NCBI RefSeq assembly: GCF_023715465.1
Contig: NZ_JAMBOE010000024.1
Span: forward strand, 1 to 62,695
Origin: Paenibacillus macerans
Lineage (GTDB): Bacteria; Bacillota; Bacilli; Paenibacillales; Paenibacillaceae
Direction: 5' to 3'
DNA length: 62,695 nucleotides
Positions 1 to 8,259 of the stretch are shown here, in pieces. The position numbers and the translations under genes were made by a program. Under the pieces are notes generated by a model. It ran no database searches and was not told the origin of the DNA. It saw only the letters and a list, made by a program, of their open reading frames with translations. Each line of letters begins with the position of its first letter. Within the stretch, counting starts at the first letter, position 1.

Positions 1-23
1 AAGGGAAGTAGCCTTTTTCCCTT

Positions 24-58
24 GTTCTTTGGGGCGGGGTTCCCCCGCCCCAAAGAAC
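24..58. repeat. Perfect 16-bp GC-rich inverted repeat
   Basis: The arms GTTCTTTGGGGCGGGG (24-39) and their exact reverse complement (43-58) flank a 3-nt loop. Neither side has the T-run expected of an intrinsic terminator, so the role is unclear. It could be a terminator-like structure for a gene beyond the left edge, or a REP-like palindrome. Confidence 0.6.
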
Positions 59-204
59 ACCCACACCCAATAACGAATACCCGAGAAGTTACTCTCTGCT
101 CTTTTACACAAACTTCTTGACGCTACCAATAACGTTAGCATGATGGTAAATGAAGACTTGAGAAAACGGCAAAATTAGTCTATTGAAGATCTCGTGTGAC
201 AACA

Positions 205-403
205 CAAAGGAAAAAAAGGGCGCTATTTCAGCGATATCCCCCATAATGCGTGAAATAGAGGAATTTTATGGCGCTATTCTCACGATTTAGTAGCGAAAGG
301 CCGCTTTTCGACCTGTTCATCGAAAAATAGGACCCAAAAGTTCCCCTATGGTGATGAATAGGCTCAAATTCGGAAAATAAGACCTTAAAGTTCCTCTATT
401 TTA
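205..403. repeat. Four-unit dyad repeat, class A, copy 1
   Basis: Four units of about 26 bp lie near 206-229, 253-278, 323-349 and 374-400. The first two read in one orientation (core GGAATTTTATGGCGCTATT) and the last two in the inverse (core AAATAAGACC..TTCCTCTATT). Centre-to-centre spacing is about 51, 71 and 51 bp. The same spacing recurs in the class A copies near 7600, 29850, 44805 and 58832. Confidence 0.75.
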
Positions 404-552
404 TGGGGACAGACGATACTGTGCACAAGACTAATATAGAACAAAGTGATCCATGGTCCTTGTCCGCAGATAAGCCATATTATTTCCGGATCATTCTAGT
501 AGGGACGTTTGCCATCGGCACAAAGCTTACGCAACAATGCTGCAAGTATTAA

Positions 553-1962
553 CTACCGGACACGTTCGGTTTCGCTCCGCCTGTCGCCGTATAACCGGTA
601 ATCGCCCGAGGTCCCCCGCTTGGCGTCATACATTGTGGCGTCCGCTTGCCGCAGCATATCCTCCAAGCTGCTGGCGCCATCCGGGGAGAAACTGACTCCG
701 ACGCTGGCCGAGATTCCGATGCGGACGCCCCGGTACTCGCAGCCTTCGGACAGGTTGGCCAGAATCCGCTCCACGACTTTCAGCACGCCATCGGTGTCCA
801 GATGGGTCAGCAGGATGACAAATTCATCGCCGCCCATACGGCACACCATGTCGTCCTCACGGATCAGAGAGGACAATTTGACGGCAATAGCTTTCAGCAA
901 ATGATCTCCGGCCTCATGGCCGTATGTATCATTAACGTCCTTGAAATTGTTCAGATCGAGAAACAGCAGCGCCAGGGGGTAGTCCCCTTTGTTCACGCAT
1001 TCCGCAAACCTCTCCCCGAACTTTGTCCGGTTGGGCAAGCCGGTCAGTTCATCATGATACGCCAGATAATGAATCGTCTCCTCCAATTGCTTCCGATCCG
1101 TAACTTCGATAATGATGCCCTCCAAACGGACGAGATGACCCATCGCATTAAAATGAGGGGTGCCGCGGCTTTGAACCCATCTCACCTCGCCGTCCGGCCG
1201 CAGAATCCGGCATTCCTTCACCGAGCTTGTCCGGCCGAGGATCATCTCCTGCTGGGACTCGAAAAACATATGCTGATCCTCCGGATGAATCATATCCGTG
1301 ATCCGTTCCGGGGACTGCTCAAACAAACTGGCGGGATACCCGGTAATCTGCTCAAATCCGTCGGACACCGTCAGCTTCATCTCGCCGAAATCATACGTCC
1401 AAATGCCAACAGCGACGCTTTCAAGGATCGCCTTGAGCCGCCCTTCGCTATGTTCCGCCCGATTTGACAATTTTCTGGTAATCATCGTAGTAATGAGGGA
1501 GAATGTCAGAATGAGCAATCCGTACACGGCAATGTAGGCCGTATCGGACACGTTGGTCCTTTCGGCGAACATCGTGTCATGCAGTTTGTAGAAGAAGTAT
1601 ACCCCTGAGGACATATAAAGCGCGCCCGCCAGCGCCACGGCCACGTAATTTTGATAAAACAGGCTCAGCAGAGGCAGCAGCCCGAGAAAAATATAACTTG
1701 TAAAAGAACGCTCGTTCCATATTATCACGAAAAGATAGATAAACAGCAGAAAGATCGCGAGCAGCATCGTGGCCCTCGGCCAACGTCCGTTCCAAACGAA
1801 CCCGGCCAAAATGAGCAGCAGAACAAGGCCAAACAGCGGCTGCACCGCCATAACGTTCCGGTTGATCAATATGTTCATAAACAGGCCTGCCGCAAAAAAA
1901 CACCCCAGCAGCACCAGCATCCATACGTTTTTTTGATGAATCAGCTTGGCATCTCTACTCAT
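553..1962 (-). CDS. Membrane-bound PAS-GGDEF diguanylate cyclase
   Basis: Predicted to make cyclic di-GMP from two GTP at the membrane in response to a signal read by its N-terminal part. The 469-residue product has about five or six hydrophobic segments in residues 1-160, a PAS domain with PAC-like tail at about 170-290, and a GGDEF domain to the C-terminus. The active-site motif GGDEF is intact at about 377-381, and an inhibitory-site RxxD (REDD) lies five residues before it, so product feedback is likely. The ATG at 1962 was chosen because AAAGGTGG lies just upstream; an in-frame GTG nine bases earlier would overlap that ribosome binding site. No EAL domain is present. It is monocistronic and its target process cannot be told from context. 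Confidence 0.93.
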   Translation of the reverse strand: MSRDAKLIHQKNVWMLVLLGCFFAAGLFMNILINRNVMAVQPLFGLVLLLILAGFVWNGRWPRATMLLAIFLLFIYLFVIIWNERSFTSYIFLGLLPLLSLFYQNYVAVALAGALYMSSGVYFFYKLHDTMFAERTNVSDTAYIAVYGLLILTFSLITTMITRKLSNRAEHSEGRLKAILESVAVGIWTYDFGEMKLTVSDGFEQITGYPASLFEQSPERITDMIHPEDQHMFFESQQEMILGRTSSVKECRILRPDGEVRWVQSRGTPHFNAMGHLVRLEGIIIEVTDRKQLEETIHYLAYHDELTGLPNRTKFGERFAECVNKGDYPLALLFLDLNNFKDVNDTYGHEAGDHLLKAIAVKLSSLIREDDMVCRMGGDEFVILLTHLDTDGVLKVVERILANLSEGCEYRGVRIGISASVGVSFSPDGASSLEDMLRQADATMYDAKRGTSGDYRLYGDRRSETERVR

Positions 1963-2111
1963 TTCTACCACCTTTTTGCTTTGCAGTCAGCAGCAGACTT
2001 CGCTGGGAATTTAGCGTAGGTACAAAGGACTATGCCTAAGGAATCATTATACTACAAAGTATAAAATGTGGAATACGTTAATTTTATGCAGTAGCAACCG
2101 GCCGAAAAACT

Positions 2112-2157
2112 AAAAAAACGCAGGGCCGAAAGGGGCTAAGCTCCCCGCAACCCGCGT
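2112..2157 (-). terminator. Intrinsic terminator for the small exported-protein gene
   Basis: Read on the minus strand, an imperfect GC-rich stem (ACGCGGG.. pairing with ..CCCTGCGT, inner GGGG/CCCC) is followed by a run of seven T. It begins about 15 bp after the stop codon of the 173-residue gene. Confidence 0.75.
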
Positions 2158-2171
2158 CATAAGTTTTGTTC

Positions 2172-2693
2172 CTAGGGGATAAACTGCTGGACGATTCGCA
2201 CCACTTGCCCGTTTTCAATGGTGAGGTGGTACGGGAACCGGCTCAGATCGATCAAGTCGTTGTCGGCGAGCAACCGGCTGAACTTCTCCAGGCTTACCGG
2301 CTCGTTCCACTTGACTTGAATATCCTCGATTCGTCCGGTGCGATCATAAATCTGCATCAGCACTCCGGCATCTTTGGCTACTGGATACTCAACCGTCTTT
2401 TCGATGTCATTCACAATGTAGTAACCGTCGAGCGGCCCGTCGATGCCCGCATCCGGCTCATGCTCGGCAAATGCGGCCGCCGCCGCCTCGCCCTCGTACC
2501 AGCGGATCGGATCGGCCGCGAGCCTGCCGCCTTGGGCTCCAAGTTCGAGACGGTTCACATACACGGTGACCGTATGCTGCCCCTGCTCGGATTCCGGTAC
2601 CACGGCCGTTCCGGGCTTTGCCGCCCCCGGTACGGTAAACGAAGTTGCAACGATCAACAACAAAGGAAGCACTGCTACAAACCAATTTCTCAT
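2172..2693 (-). CDS. Small exported protein of unknown function
   Basis: A 173-residue protein with a short N-terminal hydrophobic signal peptide (about residues 5-23, ending near PGAAKPG) and no lipobox cysteine, so it is probably secreted or held by its signal anchor. The rest is a compact acidic region with a repeated turn pattern (YYIVNDIEKTVEYP, MQIYDRTGRIEDIQVKW) that may form a small beta-rich domain. I do not recognise the family. The ATG at 2693 is preceded by AAAGGCGG. It stands alone between the diguanylate cyclase and a 167-bp inverted-repeat element, with its own terminator. Confidence 0.75.
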   Translation of the reverse strand: MRNWFVAVLPLLLIVATSFTVPGAAKPGTAVVPESEQGQHTVTVYVNRLELGAQGGRLAADPIRWYEGEAAAAAFAEHEPDAGIDGPLDGYYIVNDIEKTVEYPVAKDAGVLMQIYDRTGRIEDIQVKWNEPVSLEKFSRLLADNDLIDLSRFPYHLTIENGQVVRIVQQFIP

Positions 2694-2832
2694 GTTTCGA
2701 ATCCGCCTTTCCCTGTCAGCACAAATTCAGCATTCAAGCTTACTAATATGCCTTGCACGTTCATTATATGACGGCTGCTGCGAAAAAGGGTCACAGCTAA
2801 GTTAAAACGGGTTACAAATTGTTTATAGAGGT

Positions 2833-3001
2833 TGTTCAAAAAGTCGTCTTCCCATGACGAAGTAGTTAAGGAAGCGGAATCAACGTCGAATCTTGAATTG
2901 AGCCGGGCCTTCCGTTGCTCACGTAGATCTGTCTACGCTCCGCTACTCAGTCCCTGGCTTCATCCAACCTTCTCGGTCCTGGAAATCCGACTTTTTGAAC
3001 A
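2833..3001. mobile_element. 167-bp MITE-like element, copy 1
   Basis: The segment 2834-3000 begins with GTTCAAAAAGTCG and ends with its exact reverse complement; adding the flanking T/A makes the match 14 bp. A second copy of the same 167-bp length lies at 43952-44118 in the opposite orientation, and the internal sequence (for example the stretch around SNLELSRAFRCSR in translation) is clearly shared. No transposase is encoded. Size, inverted ends and dispersal fit a non-autonomous MITE. No clean target-site duplication was seen at this copy. Confidence 0.8.
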
Positions 3002-3039
3002 CGCACTTATAGTGTACGTTTGCGGCCTCTTAAACGCAA

Positions 3040-3085
3040 AGGTCTGCCCGCGGGACCATTCTAAGATGATCCTGCGGGCAGACCT
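3040..3085. terminator. Long hairpin downstream of the MFS gene
   Basis: Two 20-bp arms (3040-3059 and 3066-3085) match at 18 of 20 positions and leave a 6-nt loop. The hairpin sits between the MFS stop codon and the inverted-repeat element. It lacks a clear T-run on the minus strand, so it may be a weak terminator or an RNA-stabilising 3' end. Confidence 0.45.
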
Positions 3086-3111
3086 GGGTTAAACCGGCTT
3101 GGGGCCAATGA

Positions 3112-4593
3112 TTAAGAGCCCTGCTTCGCCCCGGAGCCGTGTGCTTCGGCCGGCGCTTGCGTCCGGCGCAGAAACAAACCGAGAATGAGGGCGATGACGC
3201 CGACAAACATCGAGATCGTAAAAGCGCTGTGCAGGCCGCTGACCAAAGCCTGGGCAAGCTCCCCCGGTTCCTTCGGATTGGCGGAAGAAGCCAGATAACG
3301 GGCCTGACCGGAGGAATAGATGCTGATAAACAGCGCCGTGCCAATCGCCCCGGATACCTGCTGGAGCGTGTTCATGATCGCGGTTCCGTGCGGATACAGC
3401 TGGCGCGGCAGCTGGTTTAGCCCGGTCGTTTGGCCCGGCATCATCACCAGCGAGATGCCGACGAGCAGCGCGATGTGCAGACCAATGACGACCCCGGTAG
3501 GAGTGGTCGTTTCCAACCCGCGCATAAACCAAAGCGTGATGATGACGATGAGCAGCCCCGGCGTGATCAGCGCGCGCGGCCCGAATTTATCGAACAGCCT
3601 GCCCGCCACCGGTGACATCAGGCCGTTGATCACCCCGCCCGGCAGCAGCACGAGCCCGGCGACAAACGGTGCGAGCAGCAGCGCCCCCTGCAAATACATC
3701 GGCAGCAGGATCAGCGTGGAGAACAGCGTCATCATCATCACCGTCAGCAGCGCGGCGGACAACGCGAACATCGGATATTTAAAGACGCGGACATCGAGCG
3801 TCGGCTCGGCGACGACTAGCTGGCGCCAAACAAATAAGGCAAGTGCCACGAACCCGACAATCAGGCAGATGTAGACGATGGGACTTGACCAGCCTTCGCC
3901 TTCCCCGGCGTGGCTGAAGCCGTAAACGATGCCGCCGAAGCCGGCCGTAGACAACAGGATGGAAATCAGATCCACCCGCGGCTTCGTAGGTTCGGAAACG
4001 TTCCGCAGATAAACAGCTCCAAACAGGATCGAAAACAGGGCCAGCGGCACGACCAAAAAGAACAGCCAGCGCCAGTTCAGCGCGTCCAGAATCAGGCCGG
4101 ACAACGTCGGGCCGATCGCCGGACCGAACATGATGACAAGACCGATGGTGCCCATGGCCGCTCCTCTTTTTTCAGGAGGGTAAATCGTCAGGATCGTGTT
4201 CATCATCACCGGCAGCAGCAGGCCCGTACCAATGGCCTGAATCACCCGCCCGAACAGCAGCATCCCAAAATTCGGGGAAATCCCGCAAACAACGGTACCG
4301 ATTAGAAACAAAATCATGGCGGACAAAAACATTTGCCTCGTCGTAAACCATTGAATCAACAGCGCCGTAATCGGCACGAGGATCCCGATCACCAGCATAT
4401 ATGAGGTCGACAGCCATTGTATCGTGGAAGCTCCAACCCCGAGCTCATGCATTAAATCCGTATAAGCCACGTTCAGAAGGGTTTCATTCAAAATGGACAC
4501 AAAGGCCCCGATGATCAAGGCGATCGTTATCGGCAGCCGCCTGATCCCTTCTACTCCAGCCTCCTTGACAGCACTAAGCGTCGTTGTATTCAT
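3112..4593 (-). CDS. MFS multidrug efflux transporter (DHA2, 14-TM type)
   Basis: A 493-residue integral membrane protein with about 14 hydrophobic segments, as expected for the drug:H+ antiporter-2 group of the major facilitator superfamily. The antiporter motif C is visible (IMFGPAIGPTLSGLI), with a family-typical loop after TM2-3 (RQMFLSAMILF). It probably exports toxic compounds using proton motive force. The ATG at 4593 is chosen over an upstream in-frame ATG (4677) because GGAGG lies seven to eight bases before it and the upstream extension is not membrane-like. It lies downstream of, and in the same direction as, a TetR regulator, and a TAGACCG half-site upstream matches the TetR palindrome, so derepression by a drug-like ligand is likely. 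Confidence 0.93.
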   Translation of the reverse strand: MNTTTLSAVKEAGVEGIRRLPITIALIIGAFVSILNETLLNVAYTDLMHELGVGASTIQWLSTSYMLVIGILVPITALLIQWFTTRQMFLSAMILFLIGTVVCGISPNFGMLLFGRVIQAIGTGLLLPVMMNTILTIYPPEKRGAAMGTIGLVIMFGPAIGPTLSGLILDALNWRWLFFLVVPLALFSILFGAVYLRNVSEPTKPRVDLISILLSTAGFGGIVYGFSHAGEGEGWSSPIVYICLIVGFVALALFVWRQLVVAEPTLDVRVFKYPMFALSAALLTVMMMTLFSTLILLPMYLQGALLLAPFVAGLVLLPGGVINGLMSPVAGRLFDKFGPRALITPGLLIVIITLWFMRGLETTTPTGVVIGLHIALLVGISLVMMPGQTTGLNQLPRQLYPHGTAIMNTLQQVSGAIGTALFISIYSSGQARYLASSANPKEPGELAQALVSGLHSAFTISMFVGVIALILGLFLRRTQAPAEAHGSGAKQGS

Positions 4594-4751
4594 TTTTTTC
4601 GGTAACCTCCATACTATCCGGAATTGGATTTTTCTCTTTGTATTTTTTATATATAAACAAGGATGACCCGAGATCATTGGTATGGTTTCCAGGGCCTTCC
4701 TTGGGGCGTGAGCGTCTTTTGTCTTTCGCCTTTTGTCGAAAGCGTTTTTTC

Positions 4752-4763
4752 TAGACCGTTCTA
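4752..4763 (-). promoter_or_regulatory. Candidate TetR half-site upstream of the MFS gene
   Basis: TAGACCGTTCTA shares the TAGACCG half of the perfect palindrome in front of the tetR gene. It lies in an AT-rich stretch about 160 bp before the transporter start. Binding is inferred from sequence similarity only. Confidence 0.45.
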
Positions 4764-4837
4764 TATATAAAATTTAAAACATTATCGTTACTTCTGTCAC
4801 TGTCCTTTTTTAGCCAGTCCATTACGCCTTTCGTTCA

Positions 4838-5407
4838 TCACGCCTGGAGCAGCCGTGGTACCAGCTTGGCAGCCGTGCGTATCGGGGTACTGTCCCGCTG
4901 GGTCAAACACATAATCATAGAGCCTTCGATCAGCGCATTGATCGACACGGCGATCTCCTTCGCTTCTTCAGGAGCGTATCCGCAGGCGACGAATTTGTTT
5001 TCGAATTCAGCAATCCAGGCGTTGTATACACCGCAGCAGGCTTTTCGGATGTTCTCGTTGCTTCCCGCCGTTTCATGGGCGATGACGCCAATCGGGATGC
5101 CGAGCTCCGCGTTCTCGCGATCGACCTGTTCGGCAAGCACCGTGAGCAGCTCCTGAACAGCTTGGGTGGCATCCGCCTTCGAATCCAGAACCGAGCGCAG
5201 GTTGGCCAGCGTAACGTTTTTTGTATGGCTTACGGCTTCGCAGGCGAGCTGTTCCTTGCCCTCCGGGAAGTGGTAATACAGCGATCCTTTGGGGGCGCCG
5301 CTCAGCTGTGTGATCTGATTCAGCCCGGTAGCGTTATACCCCTGGTTCTGCAGCAGTTTTGCCGTCGTTTCGATCAGCATTTGGCGAGTGTGATTGCGGG
5401 TTGACAT
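4838..5407 (-). CDS. TetR-family repressor (LmrA/YxaF-like)
   Basis: A 189-residue regulator with a classic TetR N-terminal helix-turn-helix (residues about 8-50, including TQLSGAPKGSLYYHFPEGKEQL). The C-terminal ligand domain resembles that of the LmrA/YxaF group. It is predicted to repress itself and the MFS pump downstream until a ligand binds. A perfect 16-bp palindrome 30 bp upstream of its start is the likely operator. The ATG at 5407 has a modest AAAGGT ribosome binding site. The inducer cannot be read from the sequence. Confidence 0.92.
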   Translation of the reverse strand: MSTRNHTRQMLIETTAKLLQNQGYNATGLNQITQLSGAPKGSLYYHFPEGKEQLACEAVSHTKNVTLANLRSVLDSKADATQAVQELLTVLAEQVDRENAELGIPIGVIAHETAGSNENIRKACCGVYNAWIAEFENKFVACGYAPEEAKEIAVSINALIEGSMIMCLTQRDSTPIRTAAKLVPRLLQA

Positions 5408-5436
5408 CCAACATCATGTACCTTTCTTTCTGGGAT

Positions 5437-5452
5437 TAGACCGATCGGTCTA
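5437..5452. promoter_or_regulatory. TetR operator palindrome
   Basis: TAGACCGATCGGTCTA is a perfect 16-bp palindrome immediately upstream of the tetR start. Its position and the matching half-site before the MFS gene make it the likely autoregulatory operator. Confidence 0.75.
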
Positions 5453-5479
5453 CATCATAAACGATAACCGAGGGGAGTG

Positions 5480-6340
5480 TCAACTCCCCAATGGCAGGTA
5501 CATTTCATATTGACGCAAACTTTCCCGGACAAACCCGGTCCGCTCCAAAAAACCTTCCAGCAGCGCATTGCTTGGGGTGGACGCGGTTAATTTGGCGATC
5601 CCCAGATCATCGCGGGCGGCGGCCAGCAAGCAGGTGGCAATCCCTCTGCCGCGATGACGGCGATCCACCAGCAGCATGTTGATTTTGCCGGAGCCGTTTA
5701 CGCTCAGACAACCCGCCAGCTCATCGTTTCGGCAGATGCCGTAATACACGTTTCCCTCGCTGAGCCGCTGATATTCCAGATCATTTTGCCAGTTCACGTG
5801 AAAATATTTGCGGGCGTTAACCGCCTCGGCAAACTCCTCAAACGCCAGCCGCCGCACACGGCAGCCCTCCGGGACCGGCGGGGAGCCAAGTTTGGCCGCA
5901 TCGGTCAACGTGTAAAAGTTCTGGTCGTAAACTTTGCGGTACCCCCGTTTTTGATAAAAAGAGATTGCTCTGTCGTTGCCGACGATGACCTCGAGAAAAA
6001 GCTGCCGGCACCCCGCCTTCTCCGCCTCCTCGCGGTGCAAGTCCAGCAATTTGCCGCTGACGCCCTTGCCCCGGTATTCCGGGCTTACGGCCAGCGCCCC
6101 GCAGCGCATTGTTTTGACAGATTCGTACATTCTGACCCCGCCCAGAACGATCCCGACGGCTTCCTCCCCGTCCAAAGCAACGAAGGAATGCTCCCTTTGG
6201 TTCCCCTCCGGGCCAAAAAATTTGGCCGCAAAATCGGCTTCGTCCAGCTTGAATTGAATGATATAGTCCGAAAAACCGCGCCGAAAAGCGGCGAACAATA
6301 CGTTCGTCCCCACTTCGGAGCCTTTGGCATAACGAAGCAT
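5480..6340 (-). CDS. Tandem GNAT N-acetyltransferase
   Basis: A 286-residue protein made of two acetyltransferase folds in series. The first (about 1-145) carries the acetyl-CoA loop PEYRGKGVSGKLLDL. The second (about 165-286) carries a second loop, DRRHRGRGIATCLL. Such double-GNAT proteins usually acetylate small amines or antibiotics, but the substrate cannot be deduced. A GGGAGGTG ribosome binding site precedes the ATG at 6340. It is transcribed away from its neighbours and shows no operon partner. Confidence 0.9.
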   Translation of the reverse strand: MLRYAKGSEVGTNVLFAAFRRGFSDYIIQFKLDEADFAAKFFGPEGNQREHSFVALDGEEAVGIVLGGVRMYESVKTMRCGALAVSPEYRGKGVSGKLLDLHREEAEKAGCRQLFLEVIVGNDRAISFYQKRGYRKVYDQNFYTLTDAAKLGSPPVPEGCRVRRLAFEEFAEAVNARKYFHVNWQNDLEYQRLSEGNVYYGICRNDELAGCLSVNGSGKINMLLVDRRHRGRGIATCLLAAARDDLGIAKLTASTPSNALLEGFLERTGFVRESLRQYEMYLPLGS

Positions 6341-6384
6341 TTCACACCTCCCGAAGATTCACTCTCGCGAGTCCGCTAAATTAA

Positions 6385-6415
6385 ACGAAAGGCAGCCGAT
6401 CATTCGACTGCCTCT
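6385..6415 (-). terminator. Intrinsic terminator for the aldo/keto reductase gene
   Basis: On the minus strand the arms AGGCAGTCGA and TCGGCTGCCT enclose a 4-nt loop and run into TTCGTTT. It lies about 25 bp past the stop codon of the reductase gene. Confidence 0.7.
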
Positions 6416-6439
6416 TTGCATGTTATGAAAAACCGTAAA

Positions 6440-7417
6440 TTACCAGGCGTACGCTTTCGGAGCATCCCCACCGGGGCCCGGAAAAATTTCGTCGATCGCC
6501 TTGAGCGTATCTTCACTCAGTTCCACATCGACGACCCGCAGCGTCTCTTCGAACTGCTGTAGCGTACGCGGCCCAATGATCGGCGCCGTGACAGCCGGGT
6601 TAGCCAATGTCCAGGCCAAGGCCACCGTTGCTGCGGATTCGCCCAGCTCTTTGCACAGACTGTTGAACCGCTCCAGCTGCGGGCGCAGCTTCTCAACCCG
6701 TTCGGCCTGCTTCTCGGTGCGGGAGCCCGGCTGCGGGTTCAGGTTGCCGCCAAGGATCCCCCCGTCCAGCGGGCTCCAAGGGATCACGCCGATGCCCAGC
6801 TCTTCGGCTGCGGGCAGCACCTCCAGCTCCGGCAGGCGGCATAGCAGGCTGTATTTGTGCTGCTCGGAGACGAGCCCGAGCGCCCCGTGCGCTTTGGCCT
6901 CATACTGGGCTTTGACCAAATCCCGGGCGGCAAAATTGCTTGAACCGACATAGCCGATTTTCCCCTGTTTTTGCGCGATGTCAAAAGCGTTCCAAAGCTC
7001 TTCCCACGTAACGTTGCGGTCGATATGATGCATTTGGTACAGTTCGATATGATCCGTACCGAGCCGCCGCAATGAAGCTTCCAGATGGCGGCGGATTTTA
7101 TAAGCCGACAAGCCGGCTTCCCCGTTCGGTCCGTCCAGCGGATCGCCCATCGGGCCGTACACCTTGGTGGCGAGCACCACTTTCTCGCGGCGGCCCCCGC
7201 CTTGCGCGAACCAGCGGCCGATAATCTCCTCGGTCCGCCCCCGGTGCTCAACCCCACCGTACACATTGGCCGTGTCAAAAAAATTGACCCCGGCATCAAG
7301 CGCCGCGTCCATGATTTTGAACGCCTCTTGCTCCTCCGTCGCCGGCCCGAAATTCATCGTACCCAGGCACAGGCGGCTCACTTTCAACCCGGTTCTTCCC
7401 AAACTGGCATACTTCAT
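6440..7417 (-). CDS. Aldo/keto reductase
   Basis: A 325-residue NADPH-dependent oxidoreductase of the AKR superfamily (YghZ/Tas-like group). The catalytic tetrad is visible: Asp and Tyr in FFDTANVYGG, Lys in VVLATKVYG and His in LYQMHHID. A C-terminal cofactor segment (PIIGPRTLQQFEETL) is typical of the family. It should reduce aldehydes or ketones, with the natural substrate unknown. GGAGG precedes the ATG at 7417. It is a single-gene unit with its own terminator; a class A repeat lies behind its promoter. Confidence 0.92.
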   Translation of the reverse strand: MKYASLGRTGLKVSRLCLGTMNFGPATEEQEAFKIMDAALDAGVNFFDTANVYGGVEHRGRTEEIIGRWFAQGGGRREKVVLATKVYGPMGDPLDGPNGEAGLSAYKIRRHLEASLRRLGTDHIELYQMHHIDRNVTWEELWNAFDIAQKQGKIGYVGSSNFAARDLVKAQYEAKAHGALGLVSEQHKYSLLCRLPELEVLPAAEELGIGVIPWSPLDGGILGGNLNPQPGSRTEKQAERVEKLRPQLERFNSLCKELGESAATVALAWTLANPAVTAPIIGPRTLQQFEETLRVVDVELSEDTLKAIDEIFPGPGGDAPKAYAW

Positions 7418-7599
7418 TGACTACAACCTCCTAAGGCGTTTTGGTAGCATGGCTCTAGCGGACATGTTTGCGCAAAACTGTTCTAGGTGTATGAAGTCCA
7501 TACCCATTATATACCATAAGCCGGACCGGTAAAAAGCGGCAGTTTTCTTTTAGGGGTGCCCTTCGGTGCTCGCTAGCGGCAACTCTTCCCTCCTCCAAA

Positions 7600-7803
7600 A
7601 AATAGAGGTAATTTATGGCGCTATCCGCACCTTCTCGCCTCATTTTCGAGGCTTAGCGGAATTTTTTGTCTCTATTTCTAGAGTGACCTACCTTTTTGCC
7701 GCTCTCGACAGGCAGTTGCAAAGATTAGCGACATAAAATTCCGCTATTCGTGCCATTTTCGCATGTCCGGTCAAAATAACGCCCTTTTTTACCGCTATTT
7801 CAG
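7600..7803. repeat. Four-unit dyad repeat, class A, copy 2
   Basis: Units lie at about 7600-7624, 7653-7677, 7724-7748 and 7774-7800, spaced 53, 71 and 51 bp centre to centre. The first two carry the core (G)GAATTTTTT..CTCTATTT type and the last two the inverse (ACATAAAATTCCGCTATT). It fills most of the 399-bp gap 7418-7816, which otherwise holds only the reductase promoter region. Confidence 0.75.
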
Positions 7804-7816
7804 CGCACGGCCCCGT

Positions 7817-8257
7817 TTATTCGCTTTTCCTACGCGCCGGTTTAAGCCCATCCGCCTGTACTGGCTTTTCCCCTTCTGCTTGTCCTGGCTTATGCTCACT
7901 CGGTTCCACCAGTTTAGGTCCTTCAGCCGGTTGCCCAGGTTCCGATTCCACGTAATGCTTGAGCATGGAAAGCTTGTTCTCCCAGAAGCGTTCGTAGTAG
8001 TCCAGCCAACGCTTCAACTCCAGCAGCGGGTCGGCGTCCAGCCGGTAGCGTGTCTCGCGCCCTACCTTGCGCTCTTGGACGAGGCCCGCCTCCGCCAACA
8101 CGCGCAGATGCTTGGAGACCGCCGTGCGGCTCATCGGGAAGCGGCCGCTGATGTCCTTGAGCGGCAGCTCCCGGTCGCCGAGCAAACGCAGCAACTCCCG
8201 GCGCGTCGGATCGGCGATCGCCTGAAATACGTCATGCTTCGCGGCAGCGCTCTCCAT
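7817..8257 (-). CDS. ArsR-family winged-helix regulator
   Basis: A 146-residue transcription factor with an ArsR-type winged helix at residues about 8-85 (including FPMSRTAVSKHLRVLAEAGLVQERKVGRETRYRL). No metal-binding cysteine pair is present, so it is not a classical metal sensor. The last 40 residues are a low-complexity Pro/Glu/Lys tail, probably disordered. It starts two bases after the stop of the SRPBCC gene, so the two are translationally coupled. Such ArsR/AHSA1 pairs are common in Bacillota. It is likely to bind the doubled operator upstream of the operon and repress both genes. Confidence 0.9.
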   Translation of the reverse strand: MESAAAKHDVFQAIADPTRRELLRLLGDRELPLKDISGRFPMSRTAVSKHLRVLAEAGLVQERKVGRETRYRLDADPLLELKRWLDYYERFWENKLSMLKHYVESEPGQPAEGPKLVEPSEHKPGQAEGEKPVQADGLKPARRKSE

Positions 8258-8259
8258 CG

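Larger units (their letters stand above)
1..552. other. Intergenic region, left edge of window
   Basis: No open reading frame here looks like a gene. The stretch holds a very strong GC-rich hairpin near its left end and a class A four-unit repeat, both listed separately. The remaining sequence (about 60-200 and 404-552) shows no motif I recognise. The diguanylate cyclase gene points into this region from the right, and no U-tract terminator for it is obvious. Confidence 0.6.

Noticed and set aside
646..1467. Long plus-strand frame opposite the diguanylate cyclase
   Set aside because: A shadow of a well-supported GGDEF gene; no ribosome binding site or recognisable domain.
2832..3092. 86-codon open frame over the inverted-repeat element
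   Set aside because: It spans the element ends and continues into the MFS-side hairpin; similarity with the frame at 43785-44090 follows from shared repeat DNA.
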